Shown one piece after another: positions 42,151 to 51,183 of a stretch of DNA of 64,000 nt (its first letter is position 1; each line of letters opens with the position of its first letter). This DNA comes from Burkholderia sp. NRF60-BP8. Its GTDB lineage: Bacteria; Pseudomonadota; Gammaproteobacteria; Burkholderiales; Burkholderiaceae. Location: NCBI RefSeq assembly GCF_001522585.2, contig NZ_CP013372.1:744001-808000 (forward strand). The letters are read 5' to 3'. Both the position numbers and the translations under genes were made by a program. The notes below the pieces were generated by a model. That model did not search any database. It had not been told where the DNA came from and saw only the letters and a program-made list of their open reading frames with translations.

Positions 42151-43386
42151 TCATGCGCGCCGCAGCGTCGCGGCCCATGCGCCGAGCGCGGCCATGCTCA
42201 CCGCCGCGCCGAGCCCGCAGACGCCGGTCCATCCGGCGCGTGCATACGTCATCGTCGCCGCAATCGCACCGAGCCCGCTGCCGGCCGAATAGAACAGCAT
42301 GTAGCAGCCGACGAGCCGCGCATGCGCGTCGGGCCGCGCGCCGAGAATCATGCTCTGATTGACGACGTGCACGGCCTGTCCGCCGACGTCGAGCAGCACG
42401 ATGCCGACGATCAGCAGCGCAATCGACGTATTGCCGAACGCGAGCGGCAGCCACGAGCAGGCGAGCAGCGCAAGGGCGACGCCGGTCGTCGCTTCGCCGC
42501 GCCCGCGATCCGCGAGCCGGCCCGCGCGGGCGGCGGCCGCCGCACCCAGTGCGCCGACGAGGCCGAATGCGCCGATCTGCGTGTGCGACATCGCGTGCGG
42601 CGGCGCGCTCAGCGGCAGCACGAGCGCGCTCCAGAAGATGCTGAACGCGGCGAACATCAGCAGCGCGATCGCGCCGCGCACGCGCAGCACGCGTTCGTCG
42701 CGCAGCAGCGACACCATCGAGCGCAGCAGCGCCGCATAACCGATGCGTTCGCGCGGTTCGTGCCGATCCGGCAGCAGCCGCGACAGCACGACCAGCATCG
42801 CGATCGCGAGCCCGCCCGACACGAGATAGACCGCCCGCCACCCCGCGATGTCGGTGACGACGCCCGCCAGCGAGCGCGCGGCCAGCAGCCCGACCACGAC
42901 GCCGCCCTGCGCGGCGCCCACGACGCGCCCGCGTTCGCCGGCGCCGGCGAGGGTGGCCGAGCATGCGATCAGCCCTTGCGTCATCGCGGTGCCGAGCAGC
43001 CCGACCGCGACCATCCCGGCCAGCAGCGCGACGCGCGTCGACGCCACGGCCACGCCGATGCAGGCGGCGCTCAGCAGCACAAGCTGCACGGCGATCAGAC
43101 GCTTGCGGTTCAGCAGGTCGCCGAGCGGCACGACGAACAGCAGCGCGAGCGCGCAGCCGAGCTGCGTCGCGGTGACGACGCCGCCGACCGCGGCCTGCGA
43201 CACGCCGAAATCCCGCGCTATCGAATCGAGCAGCGGCTGTGCGTAGTAGACGTTCGCGACGCTCGCCGCGCAGCAGACGGCCAGGAGCGCGACGCGCGCC
43301 GACGACAGGCGGCCGCCCTCGGCCGGATGGACCGCGCCGGTTGGCGCGGTCGATGCAACGGTGCCGGAATGGCAGGACGATTCCAT
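42151..43386 (-). CDS. MFS efflux transporter (12-helix)
   Basis: A 411-residue major-facilitator protein of the drug-efflux/sugar-exporter type. After a short soluble leader it has about 12 helices. The signature segments are FVVPLGDLLNRKRLIAVQLV (loop 2-3, with GDxxxRK) and GVVVGLLAARSLAGVVTDIAG. The ATG at 43386 has GAGGAAA before it, so the ATG 12 bases upstream is less likely. It is divergent from an HxlR regulator with which it shares a double operator, suggesting induction by an electrophile or antibiotic. The substrate is unknown. Confidence 0.9.
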   Translation of the reverse strand: MESSCHSGTVASTAPTGAVHPAEGGRLSSARVALLAVCCAASVANVYYAQPLLDSIARDFGVSQAAVGGVVTATQLGCALALLFVVPLGDLLNRKRLIAVQLVLLSAACIGVAVASTRVALLAGMVAVGLLGTAMTQGLIACSATLAGAGERGRVVGAAQGGVVVGLLAARSLAGVVTDIAGWRAVYLVSGGLAIAMLVVLSRLLPDRHEPRERIGYAALLRSMVSLLRDERVLRVRGAIALLMFAAFSIFWSALVLPLSAPPHAMSHTQIGAFGLVGALGAAAAARAGRLADRGRGEATTGVALALLACSWLPLAFGNTSIALLIVGIVLLDVGGQAVHVVNQSMILGARPDAHARLVGCYMLFYSAGSGLGAIAATMTYARAGWTGVCGLGAAVSMAALGAWAATLRRA

Positions 43387-43406
43387 GGGTTTCCTCATGC
43401 AATGTA

Positions 43407-43459
43407 GTTGCAATTTGAAACTGGTTTGGAGTGTAGGGAAAGTAGTTTTAAAATGCAAC
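43407..43459. promoter_or_regulatory. Paired HxlR operators in the MFS/HxlR gap
   Basis: GTTGCAATTTGAAAC (43407-43421, an imperfect palindrome) and GTTTTAAAATGCAAC (43445-43459). The reverse complement of the second matches the first at 13 of 15 positions. The sites point at each other with 38 bp from centre to centre. AT-rich sequence between them may hold the promoters. This is the layout expected for an HxlR dimer repressing both genes. Confidence 0.6.
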
Positions 43460-43540
43460 CTGTTTGACGGCGGGCGTGGGGCCCGTGCACGGACGGTCGG
43501 CCTGCCCGCGAAGGCGGCCGGCGCGATTGCGGAGAGGAAC

Positions 43541-44011
43541 ATGGCCAGGCAGAAAAGTCTTGCGGATTCGCCGTGCCCGGTGGCGCGCGCGACCGATATC
43601 GTCGGCGATCGCTGGGCGTTGCTGATCGTGCGCGACGCGTTCGACGGCGTGCGCCGCTTCGGCGATTTCCGCGCGAGCCTCGGCGTCGCGAGCAACATCC
43701 TGTCCGACCGGCTGAAGATGCTGGTGGACGCGGGCGTGTTCGACGTCGTGCCGGCCTCCGACGGCACCGCGTATCAGGAGTACGTGCTGACCAGGAAAGG
43801 CGAAGGGCTGTTTCCGGTCATCGTGATGCTGCGGCAGTGGGGCGAGGCCAACCTGTTCGCGCGCGGCGAGCCGCATTCGGTGCTGGTCGACCGCGGCACC
43901 GGGCGCGCGATTCGCAAGCTCGCGCTGCGGCACGACGACGGCCGGCCTTTGAAGGCGGCCGACACCGTCGTCAGGAAGATCGACGATGAAGCGGGTGCGG
44001 CACGGCGATGA
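43541..44011 (+). CDS. HxlR-family transcriptional regulator
   Basis: A 156-residue winged-helix regulator. The family start SLADSPCPVARATDIVGDRWAL is complete, including the N-terminal Cys (residue 12) that in YodB/HypR-type members senses electrophiles or disulfide stress. The recognition region is RRFGDFRASLGVASNILSDRL. A C-terminal extension follows to 156 residues, longer than the usual 110-130. The start follows GGAGAGGAAC. It is divergent from the MFS pump gene, its probable target. Confidence 0.93.
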   Translation: MARQKSLADSPCPVARATDIVGDRWALLIVRDAFDGVRRFGDFRASLGVASNILSDRLKMLVDAGVFDVVPASDGTAYQEYVLTRKGEGLFPVIVMLRQWGEANLFARGEPHSVLVDRGTGRAIRKLALRHDDGRPLKAADTVVRKIDDEAGAARR

Positions 44012-44076
44012 GCGCGAGGCGCGATGGCTGCACCGTCGGCTAGACTGTCGCGATCGTCGTCCGGAGCCGCATCGCC

Positions 44077-45012
44077 ATGACTCATCCACTGGATTCCGCC
44101 GGTTATCGGCGCTTGCTCGAGTTGCAGCGCCGTATCCACGATCATTGCGCAAGCGAAGGTGCCGAGGAAGGCCACGACCATGCGGATCCGGCGGAGCCGC
44201 TGTGGCTGTCCGATTTCAATCATCTCGACGTCGCGCCGCTGCGGGCCGGGCTGCATGTCCGATACTTCGGCGAGGCATGGGGCGAGCCGCTCGACTGGAC
44301 GCTGGCATGTCTGGCGGAGCCGGAGGTGGCGAGCCTCGTGACCGATCTGGTGTTCAGCGGGCCGGACGAAGGCGCGAACGGCACGCGCGAATGGGATTTC
44401 GGTCCGCTGCTCGATTCGGATGCGCACTTTCCGATACTGCGGTCGCTGTATGTGCGGCCGACCGAGCCGGCCGATCACAACTTGTCGATGATCGTGCGCC
44501 GGGATCGGATCATGCAGGAGGGCGGCGAGATTGCCCGCTTCGTCGCGAAGGCGCCGTTTCTCGCCGAGCTGACGGTGCCGAACGCACCCGATGCACGCTT
44601 CTTCGACGTGCCGTTGCCGTATCTGAGCCGGCTGCGCATCGGCGGCTGTTACGACACGCAGCAGTTCATCGACCGTCTTGCCGGCAGCGACAACCTGCCG
44701 TCGCTCGGCCGGCTCGATTTCTCCGAGTCGACGGAATTGCATTCGGCGTGGAAGCACGAGCGTGGCGCGGGCTGCATCACGCCGTTCGACGCCTACGAGC
44801 GCTTGCTGAAGAGCCGGACCGGCCAGCGGCTCCACGCGCTGTATCTGAGAAATACCTGTCTCGACCTCGACGCGCTCGAAGCGCTGCAGGCGCTGCATCC
44901 GGCGTTGCAGCTGATGGTGATCCAGGCCGGCAGAGGCGGCTATGTGAGCCACTTCAGGAAGAACTTCTTTCCGTGGCGTCACCTGATCCAGCCCGACCCC
45001 GGCGACGCGTGA
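44077..45012 (+). CDS. Leucine-rich-repeat-like cytoplasmic protein, 311 aa
   Basis: The protein has irregular leucine-rich units of about 25-45 residues in its centre (FPILRSLYVRPTE, PFLAELTVPNA, LPYLSRLRIGGCY, LPSLGRLDFSES, QRLHALYLRNTCLD), resembling LRR families of soluble bacterial proteins. There is no signal peptide or membrane segment. It may be a protein-interaction or predicted effector-like protein; function is unknown. Its 3' end overlaps the convergent DHA2 pump gene by 59 bases on the opposite strand. Confidence 0.72.
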   Translation: MTHPLDSAGYRRLLELQRRIHDHCASEGAEEGHDHADPAEPLWLSDFNHLDVAPLRAGLHVRYFGEAWGEPLDWTLACLAEPEVASLVTDLVFSGPDEGANGTREWDFGPLLDSDAHFPILRSLYVRPTEPADHNLSMIVRRDRIMQEGGEIARFVAKAPFLAELTVPNAPDARFFDVPLPYLSRLRIGGCYDTQQFIDRLAGSDNLPSLGRLDFSESTELHSAWKHERGAGCITPFDAYERLLKSRTGQRLHALYLRNTCLDLDALEALQALHPALQLMVIQAGRGGYVSHFRKNFFPWRHLIQPDPGDA

Positions 45013-46450
45013 CCGCCAGCGCTCGATCGTGCGCCGGCACCGCCCGACGCGAACGCGGTGCGTCGCGACGCGCAGCGGCCCGCACACGGGTCGCGAGCAG
45101 CGCGGCCGCGAGCAGCAGCATGACCGACACGGCGGTTTCGATCCGCAATCCGCTCGCGACCTGCGCTGCCCCGCCGCCGGCGAGCGCACCGAACGCCGCG
45201 ACGCCGATCGCGCCGCCGGCCTGCCGCGCGGTATTCAGCACGGCCGACGCGATGCCGGCGCGGTCGGGCGCGACCGATGCGAGCACGGCCGTCGTCATCG
45301 CGGGCACCGCGAACCCCATGCCCGACGGTATCAGCAGGAACGGCGCCAGCAGCACGCCGAGCGGCGTCGACGCGTCGACGAAATGCAGCGACCCGTAGCC
45401 GAGCGCGGCGACGAGCGCGCCGGCCAGCATCGGCACGCGCGGGCCGTGGCGCGCGACGACGCGGCCGCTCGCGAGATTCGACAGCAGGAACCCGCCCGTG
45501 AGCGGCAGGAACGCGAGCCCCGCCTGCAGCGCCGATTCGCCGCGCGCGCGTTGCAGGTACAGCGCGAGCACGAACAGGGTGCCGTAGTACGTGAGGTTCA
45601 CGCAGATGCCGAACAGCACGGCCGCGCTGAACGTGCGGTGGCGGAACAGCGACAGCGGCAGCATCGGCGTGGCCGTGCGCGACTCGATCGCGACGAACGC
45701 GAGCGCGGCCAGCGCCGCCAGCACGCAGCCGCCGGCCACGACCGGATGCGTGAAGCCGAGCGGCCGCCATTCGATCACCGCGCCGGTCAGCGCGGTCAGC
45801 ATCGCGATCGCGACGAACTGGCCGTGCAGGTCGAGCGAGCGGGGCGGCGCCGCGCGTCCGTGGCGCGCGGGCACCCACGCGAACGTGGCCGCGAGTCCCG
45901 CCGCAGAGAGCGGCAGGTTCACGAGGAAGATGCCGCGCCAGCCCCATGCGGCGATCAGCAGGCCGCCGACGACCGGGCCGGCCGCGATCGCGATCGACCC
46001 GGCCGCCGTCCACGCGGCGACCGCGCGGGCGCGCAGGCGCGGGTCGTGCCGGCACGCGTCGTTCAGCAGCGCGAGCGAATTCGGCAGCATGGCCGCGGCG
46101 CCGATGCCTTGCAGCGCGCGGGCCGCGACCAGCATCGCGGGCACGACGGCGGCGCCGCATGCGAGCGACGCGAGCGCGAACAGCAGGAGGCCTGCGATAT
46201 ACAGGCGGCGTGCGCCGAAACGGTCGCCGAGCGCGCCGGCCGACAGCATCAGCACCGCGAACGCGAGCGTGTACGCATCGACGACCCACTGCAGGCCGGC
46301 GACCGGCAGGTACAGGTCGGCGGCGAGATGCGCGAGCGCGATGTTGACGATCGTCACGTCGAGCTGCGTGACGACGAAGCCGATGCTGACGGTGGCGACG
46401 ACGCGCGCGAGCGCTGGCGGGAAAGCGGAGGAGGGTGTGGTCGTATCCAT
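44954..46450 (-). CDS. MFS transporter, DHA2 (EmrB/QacA) type, 14 helices
   Basis: A 498-residue proton-driven multidrug efflux pump. Motif A GDRFGARRLYIAG, motif D1-like TQLDVTIVNIALAHLA and motif C-like AGPVVGGLLIAAWGW are typical of the EmrB/QacA subfamily. The C-terminal tail (about 50 residues, Arg/Ala-rich) is the part that overlaps the convergent LRR-like gene. The start at 46450 begins MDTTTPSSAF. An AraC regulator gene lies upstream on the same strand. No EmrA-like adaptor is adjacent. Confidence 0.9.
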   Translation of the reverse strand: MDTTTPSSAFPPALARVVATVSIGFVVTQLDVTIVNIALAHLAADLYLPVAGLQWVVDAYTLAFAVLMLSAGALGDRFGARRLYIAGLLLFALASLACGAAVVPAMLVAARALQGIGAAAMLPNSLALLNDACRHDPRLRARAVAAWTAAGSIAIAAGPVVGGLLIAAWGWRGIFLVNLPLSAAGLAATFAWVPARHGRAAPPRSLDLHGQFVAIAMLTALTGAVIEWRPLGFTHPVVAGGCVLAALAALAFVAIESRTATPMLPLSLFRHRTFSAAVLFGICVNLTYYGTLFVLALYLQRARGESALQAGLAFLPLTGGFLLSNLASGRVVARHGPRVPMLAGALVAALGYGSLHFVDASTPLGVLLAPFLLIPSGMGFAVPAMTTAVLASVAPDRAGIASAVLNTARQAGGAIGVAAFGALAGGGAAQVASGLRIETAVSVMLLLAAALLATRVRAAARRDAPRSRRAVPAHDRALAVTRRRGRAGSGDATERSSS

Positions 46451-46571
46451 GCGCCCATCGTAGGCGGCGACGGACACGTGACGTTTCAGCGAGACGCGAA
46501 GCGTCGATACGGATGCCGATCCGCGTGCTGCCGGCTACGTGCGTCGATGCGTATTCAGCGCGCTACCGCGC

Positions 46572-47345
46572 TCAATGCCGTTCGCCGCGCCAGCGTCCGG
46601 GCGCCACGCCGAAGCGCTTCGTGAACGCATGCGTGAACGTGCTTTGATCCGCGAAGCCGACGCTGCCCGCGATGTCGACGAGCGAATGCCGGCCGTCGGC
46701 GAGCAGCACGACCGCGGCGTCGAGCCGCAGCCGCTGCAGGTAGCGATGCGGCGTTTCGCCGAACGCCTCGACGAACAGTTGATGAAACCGGCGCATTCCG
46801 TAGCCGCAGTGCGCGGCGAGATCGGCGATGCGCAGCGGCTCGGCGAGCCGCGCGCGCAGCCAGCGGTCGATGCGCGCGAAATCGAGGCCCGACGCCGGCG
46901 CGGCGATGCCCGCATCGTCGAGCAGCGCGTCGCACAGGCGCGCGGCGGCCTGCCACTGAAAGCGGTGCGCGGCAGCCTGTCGTGCGTCGCCGGCCGGCGC
47001 ATCGTGCTGCGCGGCGACCGCCGCGACCTGCGCGACGAGCGACGTGAGCGCCGGGTCGATCGACACGGCGCGCGCATGGTCGAACAGCCGCTGCGGTACC
47101 GCGAGCGACGCGGCGGGCAGGTCGATCACGAGCTGGCGATTCTCGCCGAGGCCCGCGTAGTCGTGGCGCGCGCCGGCCGGAATCAGCCAGGCCGCGTGCC
47201 GGTCGATGCGCCGGCCGATTCCGTCCACCGCCATCACCATCGCGCCGTCGACGCCGAGCACGACCTGGTGGAAGTCGTGCACGTCCGACGCTTCGCACGT
47301 GGCGTAGCGGCGCAGCGCGATGGCGGGGGAGGCGATGCGTTCCAT
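46572..47345 (-). CDS. AraC-family regulator with cupin-type N-terminus
   Basis: A 257-residue regulator. The N-terminal cupin-like half (HDFHQVVLGVDGAMVMAVDG) binds an effector, and the C-terminal double HTH is complete (LRIADLAAHCGYGMRRFHQL, then DIAGSVGFADQSTFTHAFTK with RFGVAPGRWR). The 121-bp gap to the DHA2 pump gene and shared direction suggest it controls that pump. Effector unknown. Confidence 0.9.
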   Translation of the reverse strand: MERIASPAIALRRYATCEASDVHDFHQVVLGVDGAMVMAVDGIGRRIDRHAAWLIPAGARHDYAGLGENRQLVIDLPAASLAVPQRLFDHARAVSIDPALTSLVAQVAAVAAQHDAPAGDARQAAAHRFQWQAAARLCDALLDDAGIAAPASGLDFARIDRWLRARLAEPLRIADLAAHCGYGMRRFHQLFVEAFGETPHRYLQRLRLDAAVVLLADGRHSLVDIAGSVGFADQSTFTHAFTKRFGVAPGRWRGERH

Positions 47346-47371
47346 CGGAAGGGAAACGGCCGGCGGCGGGG

Positions 47372-47713
47372 TCAGACGTCGAGCAGTTCGACTTCGAACA
47401 CGAGCGTCGCATTCGGCGGAATCACGCCGCCTGCGCCGCGCGGGCCGTAGCCGAGCTGCGGCGGGATCGTCAGGCGACGCACGCCGCCGACCTTCATGCC
47501 CTGCACGCCTTCGTCCCAGCCCTTGATGACCATGCCGCCGCCGAGCACGAACGCGAACGGGTCGTTGCGATCCTTGCTCGAATCGAATTTCTGACCGTCG
47601 GTCAGCCAGCCGGTGTAATGGACGCTGACGGTCTTGCCGGCTTGCGCTTCCGCGCCGGTGCCTTCGGTCAGGTCCTCGATCTTGAGGCCCGATGCGGTCG
47701 TGGTGACAGACAT
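47372..47713 (-). CDS. FKBP-type peptidyl-prolyl cis-trans isomerase
   Basis: A 113-residue single-domain FKBP without a signal peptide, so cytoplasmic. Core motifs: [38 protein letters not shown], and the flap/active-site TIPPQLGYG, ending in [12 protein letters not shown]. It catalyses proline isomerisation in protein folding. Burkholderia members of this type are related to Mip-like virulence factors, though Mip proper is exported. AGGAGAAG lies before the ATG. Its stop is 26 bp from the AraC gene start, so both may share a promoter. Confidence 0.95.
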   Translation of the reverse strand: MSVTTTASGLKIEDLTEGTGAEAQAGKTVSVHYTGWLTDGQKFDSSKDRNDPFAFVLGGGMVIKGWDEGVQGMKVGGVRRLTIPPQLGYGPRGAGGVIPPNATLVFEVELLDV

Positions 47714-48289
47714 GACTTCTCCTGAAAGAACGTTGCGTGAAACCGCTATTGTAGGCGAGCGCGCAGCGGCCCGGCGCGCGTGGATTTCGTGCCGTCGTAC
47801 GCGTGTCGGCGAAGGTGGCGGGGCGCCGCGCGCGGAATCGGCCGATCCGCTATTGGAACGCGCGTTTGAATTTTCGGCGAGGCCACGGGCCGCGGTTGCA
47901 CCACGGCAGTGCGCCACGCGTATGAATCGACGTTCTCGGCACGTCTTGCCGCATGCCGGGCGACCGTTGCCGGACGCGGCGAGATGCCCGGCGCACGGGG
48001 CTGCCGGGCCGATGGCGGGACGCTGCGCCACACCCGCCACCTCGCCCGTTCGCGCGCCGGCGCGTTCGAATCGCCACCCGGCCGAGCGTCGTTCGAACGC
48101 CGTTTTCTCCGCCTGTCCGACCGTGCCCTGTTTGGAAGTGCGCATCTACCGCACGGCTTGCGTGCGCCGGCGCGAGCGGCCTATCGTTACATCTGTCGAT
48201 GTCAGGATTTTGGCGGCGCGCGACGCGTCGCCCGGGCTTGCGCCGGCCGCGTCCGACGATGCGCCGGGCCGCTCGGCAACAGGAGAACG
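47714..48289. other. Intergenic region, FKBP / metal-hydrolase
   Basis: 576 bp between divergent genes. Reading frames here are Arg/Ala-rich with no ribosome-binding site and no codon bias. A strong AGGAG ends the region on the right. The stretch near 48180-48205 (TTACATCTGTCGATGTCAGG) is less GC-rich and may hold a promoter. No repeat stands out. Confidence 0.5.
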
Positions 48290-49213
48290 ATGCACATGAA
48301 GTCAGCCGCTTCCGTCACCGCAGCCGGGATCATGCCGGTGCGCCGCGACCTGCGCTTCGACCTGCCGGTCGAACGTGCGAAGGACTGGCATGGCCTAGGG
48401 TCGCACGTGACCCATTTCTTCAACGCGCTGTCGCTGCTGTTTCCGGCCGGCGAGCGCTTCTTCATGGATTCGGTGCGCAACTACCGCGACCGGATCGACG
48501 ATCCCGTGCTGAAGCAGCAGGTGCTGGGCTTCATCGGCCAGGAGGCGATGCACACGCGCGAGCACGTCGAATACAACGAGCTGATGCAGGCGAACCGGCT
48601 GCCCGCGCGCAAGCTCGACCGGCGCGTGTGGACGGTGCTCGGCTACATGAAGCGCACGCTGCCGCATTCGGTGCAGCTCGCGCACACGGTGGCGGCCGAG
48701 CACTACACGGCGATGCTCGCCGACTGGCTGCTGTGCGACCCGACGCGCCTCGACGGCTCGGTCGAAGGCTACCGGCAGATGTGGATCTGGCACGCGCTGG
48801 AGGAAACCGAGCACAAGGCCGTGTCGTTCGACGTGTGGAACGCCGCGATGAAGCCGGGGCTGCGCCGCTACCTGATCCGCATCGGCGTGTATCTGCTGAC
48901 GACGCTGACGTTCTGGCCGACCGTGTTCCTGATGCACGCGACGCTGCTGTGGCGCGATCGCGGCGCCGGCCATCACGTGCGCGGCCTGCTGCGGACGATC
49001 GCGTTCCTGTACGGGCCGCGCCGCGGGCTGTTCCCGCGCATCGCCGGCGAATGGCTGAGCTTTTTCCGGCCGGGCTTCCACCCGTGGGATCACGACAATC
49101 GCCACCATCTCGCGCGGGTCGACGCACTGGCCGCCACCTACGGCGAACACGGCGGCACGCCGGCCGGCCGCGGTCGCGCGAACGCGCCGGCGCCGCTCGC
49201 GTCGGGCCGCTGA
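48290..49213 (+). CDS. Predicted metal-dependent hydrolase (PF10118 type)
   Basis: A protein of about 307 residues of the predicted metal-dependent hydrolase family. Conserved parts: LSLLFPAGERFFMDSVRNYR, IGQEAMHTREHVEYNELM and HALEETEHKAVSFDVW. These resemble the ferritin-like/diiron arrangement ExxH...ExxxH seen in this family, which is often found near fatty-acid or lipid genes. One or two membrane-associated hydrophobic segments (about 200-225) are visible. The start is uncertain between 48290 and 48296; AGGAG is compatible with both. Substrate unknown. Confidence 0.85.
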   Translation: MHMKSAASVTAAGIMPVRRDLRFDLPVERAKDWHGLGSHVTHFFNALSLLFPAGERFFMDSVRNYRDRIDDPVLKQQVLGFIGQEAMHTREHVEYNELMQANRLPARKLDRRVWTVLGYMKRTLPHSVQLAHTVAAEHYTAMLADWLLCDPTRLDGSVEGYRQMWIWHALEETEHKAVSFDVWNAAMKPGLRRYLIRIGVYLLTTLTFWPTVFLMHATLLWRDRGAGHHVRGLLRTIAFLYGPRRGLFPRIAGEWLSFFRPGFHPWDHDNRHHLARVDALAATYGEHGGTPAGRGRANAPAPLASGR

Positions 49214-49698
49214 TCCGGGCCGCCGGCCGCCCGTCGCCCGTCGCCCGTCGCGCGGCGCGCGGCGCGCGGCGCGCGGCGGGGCATCGTGCCTGTTGCGTTC
49301 GCGCATCGGCCGGCTCGTTCCGACGATTGACGACAATCAACCGGAACCGGTTGCACCGCGTTCGCATGCCCGCCACACCGGTTGCACACGCATGCGCCGG
49401 TGCGCCGATCGGGCGTGCGCCCGTCCCATACCCATGCCTCGCGCCAGCACCGGCGCGGCTTTGCGCGTGCGGCACCGGTTCTTTCCGGCCGTGTGCGGCG
49501 CCCGCCACAGGGATAACACCCATCTAGCCGGCGGCCGGCCGCATCGATATACCGTTCATGGCGACGTCGACTCCCGCGCGATTCATGCGCAGGGGGATTT
49601 TATTCGGACGGGAATACGCCCAATATGTCGGTTCGATCGTGTCCGTCGTACGCGGCGGTGAGCCGGCGCGCGATACCAAAGCCAAGCGGGGAACAACG
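49214..49698. other. Intergenic region before the sigma-54 activator gene
   Basis: 485 bp. At its left end is a compound tandem repeat of heptamers (listed separately). The rest has no convincing gene; frames lack a ribosome-binding site. The 3' part contains a possible longer N-terminus for the regulator (ATG 49558), rejected for lack of a ribosome-binding site. Confidence 0.5.
49230..49278. repeat. Compound heptanucleotide tandem repeat
   Basis: Three copies of CCCGTCG (49230-49250) are followed directly by four copies of CGCGGCG (49251-49278). All copies are exact. Two adjoining arrays with the same 7-base unit length suggest slippage-prone DNA. It lies 17 bases past the metal-hydrolase stop and about 420 bp before the sigma-54 activator. 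Confidence 0.85.
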
Positions 49699-51183
49699 AT
49701 GGTTGCAAGGTCACCCGACGCAAACGGGCACGCGGCGCCCGAGATGACGGACGTGTCCGTCACCGCTCCCGAGGCCGGCCGCAAGCTGTTCGTGATCATG
49801 CGCACGCCCGACGAGCCGTTGCTGGCGCAACTGCGCGGGCTCGGCTGGGAGATCGCGGTCGCGAAGACGGCCGGCGCCGCGCAGAACATGACCTCCGGCG
49901 TGAGCGTGGCCGCCGGGCTGGTCGATTTCACCGGGTTCACGTCGCGCGACTATCCCGCGCTGAAGATGTGTCTGAGCCAGCCGGCGATCGGCTGGATTTC
50001 CATCGCGCAGGCCGGCATCACGATCGGCCCCGCCGTGCGCGAACTGATCCGCAGCTATTGTTTCGATTACGTGACGCTGCCGCTGCCGTCCGAATGGATT
50101 TCGCACGTGCTGGGCCATGCGCGCGGGATGGCCGCGCTCGATCGCGTCGACGGCGCCGCCTACGCGGCGTCGATCGGCGAACACGGGATGATCGGCAACT
50201 GCGAGGCGATGCAGCAACTGTTCAGCACGATCCGCAAGGTCGCGAAGACCGACGCGAGCGTGTTCATCTCGGGCGAGTCGGGCACCGGCAAGGAACTGAC
50301 GGCGCTCGCGATTCACGAGCGCTCCGGCCGCGGCAAGGGGCCGTTCGTCGCGATCAATTGCGGAGCGATTCCGCATCATCTGCTGCAGTCCGAGCTGTTC
50401 GGCTACGAACGCGGCGCGTTCACCGGCGCGAACCAGCGGCGCGCGGGCCGGATCGAATCGGCGAACGGCGGCACGCTGTTTCTCGACGAGATCGGCGACA
50501 TGCCGGTCGAAAGCCAGGCAAGCCTGCTGCGCTTTCTGCAGGAAGGCAGGATCGAGCGGCTCGGCGGGCACGAGTCGATCGCGGTCGACGTGCGGATCAT
50601 CTCGGCCACGCACGTCGATCTCGACGGCGCGGTCGAAGCCGGGCGCTTCCGCGCGGATCTCTATCACCGGCTGTGCGTGCTGCGCATCCACGAGCCGCCG
50701 CTGCGCGCACGCGGCAAGGACATCGACATCCTCGCGCACTACGTGCTGCAGAAATTCAAGGCCGACAGCGGCCGCAAGATCAGCGGCTTCACGTCGGCCG
50801 CGCTCGATGCGATGCGGCGCTACGAGTGGCCCGGCAACGTGCGCGAGCTGATCAATCGCGTGCGGCGCGCGATCGTGATGGCCGAGAGCCGGTTGCTGAC
50901 GCCGCACGATCTCGGGCTCGACACGCCCGGCGAAACCGAACCGGTGACGCTCGAACAGGCGCGGGCGCTGGCCGAGCGCACCGCAATCGAGAACGCGCTG
51001 CTGCGCAACGACCATCGGATCAACAAGGCCGCCGCCGAACTCGGCATTTCACGCGTGACGCTCTATCGGATGATGATCGAGCACGGGCTGAACGATCGCG
51101 ACCACAACGGCGACAACGGCGGCAACGACGGCGGCAACGACGGCGCGCCGTCGGACGACGCCGGGCATCAGCGGGTCGGCTGA
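49699..51183 (+). CDS. Sigma-54-dependent activator with VpsR-like N-terminal domain
   Basis: A 494-residue enhancer-binding protein. The N-terminal about 150 residues look like a VpsR-type receiver-like domain (KLFVIMRTPDEPLLAQLRGL, then SVAAGLVDFTGFTSRDYPAL with an Asp). The AAA+ domain has Walker A GESGTGKE (about 192-199) and the sigma-54 contact loop GAFTGA (about 239-244); Walker B is GGTLFLDEIGDMP. The Fis-type HTH is INKAAAELGISRVTLYRMMI near 440-460. A tail rich in Asn, Asp and Gly follows. VpsR/BerB-like proteins control exopolysaccharide genes in response to c-di-GMP. The bce cluster is 7.7 kb upstream, so it is a candidate regulator. The start at 49699 follows GGGGA; an ATG at 49558 is possible. 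Confidence 0.9.
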   Translation: MVARSPDANGHAAPEMTDVSVTAPEAGRKLFVIMRTPDEPLLAQLRGLGWEIAVAKTAGAAQNMTSGVSVAAGLVDFTGFTSRDYPALKMCLSQPAIGWISIAQAGITIGPAVRELIRSYCFDYVTLPLPSEWISHVLGHARGMAALDRVDGAAYAASIGEHGMIGNCEAMQQLFSTIRKVAKTDASVFISGESGTGKELTALAIHERSGRGKGPFVAINCGAIPHHLLQSELFGYERGAFTGANQRRAGRIESANGGTLFLDEIGDMPVESQASLLRFLQEGRIERLGGHESIAVDVRIISATHVDLDGAVEAGRFRADLYHRLCVLRIHEPPLRARGKDIDILAHYVLQKFKADSGRKISGFTSAALDAMRRYEWPGNVRELINRVRRAIVMAESRLLTPHDLGLDTPGETEPVTLEQARALAERTAIENALLRNDHRINKAAAELGISRVTLYRMMIEHGLNDRDHNGDNGGNDGGNDGAPSDDAGHQRVG

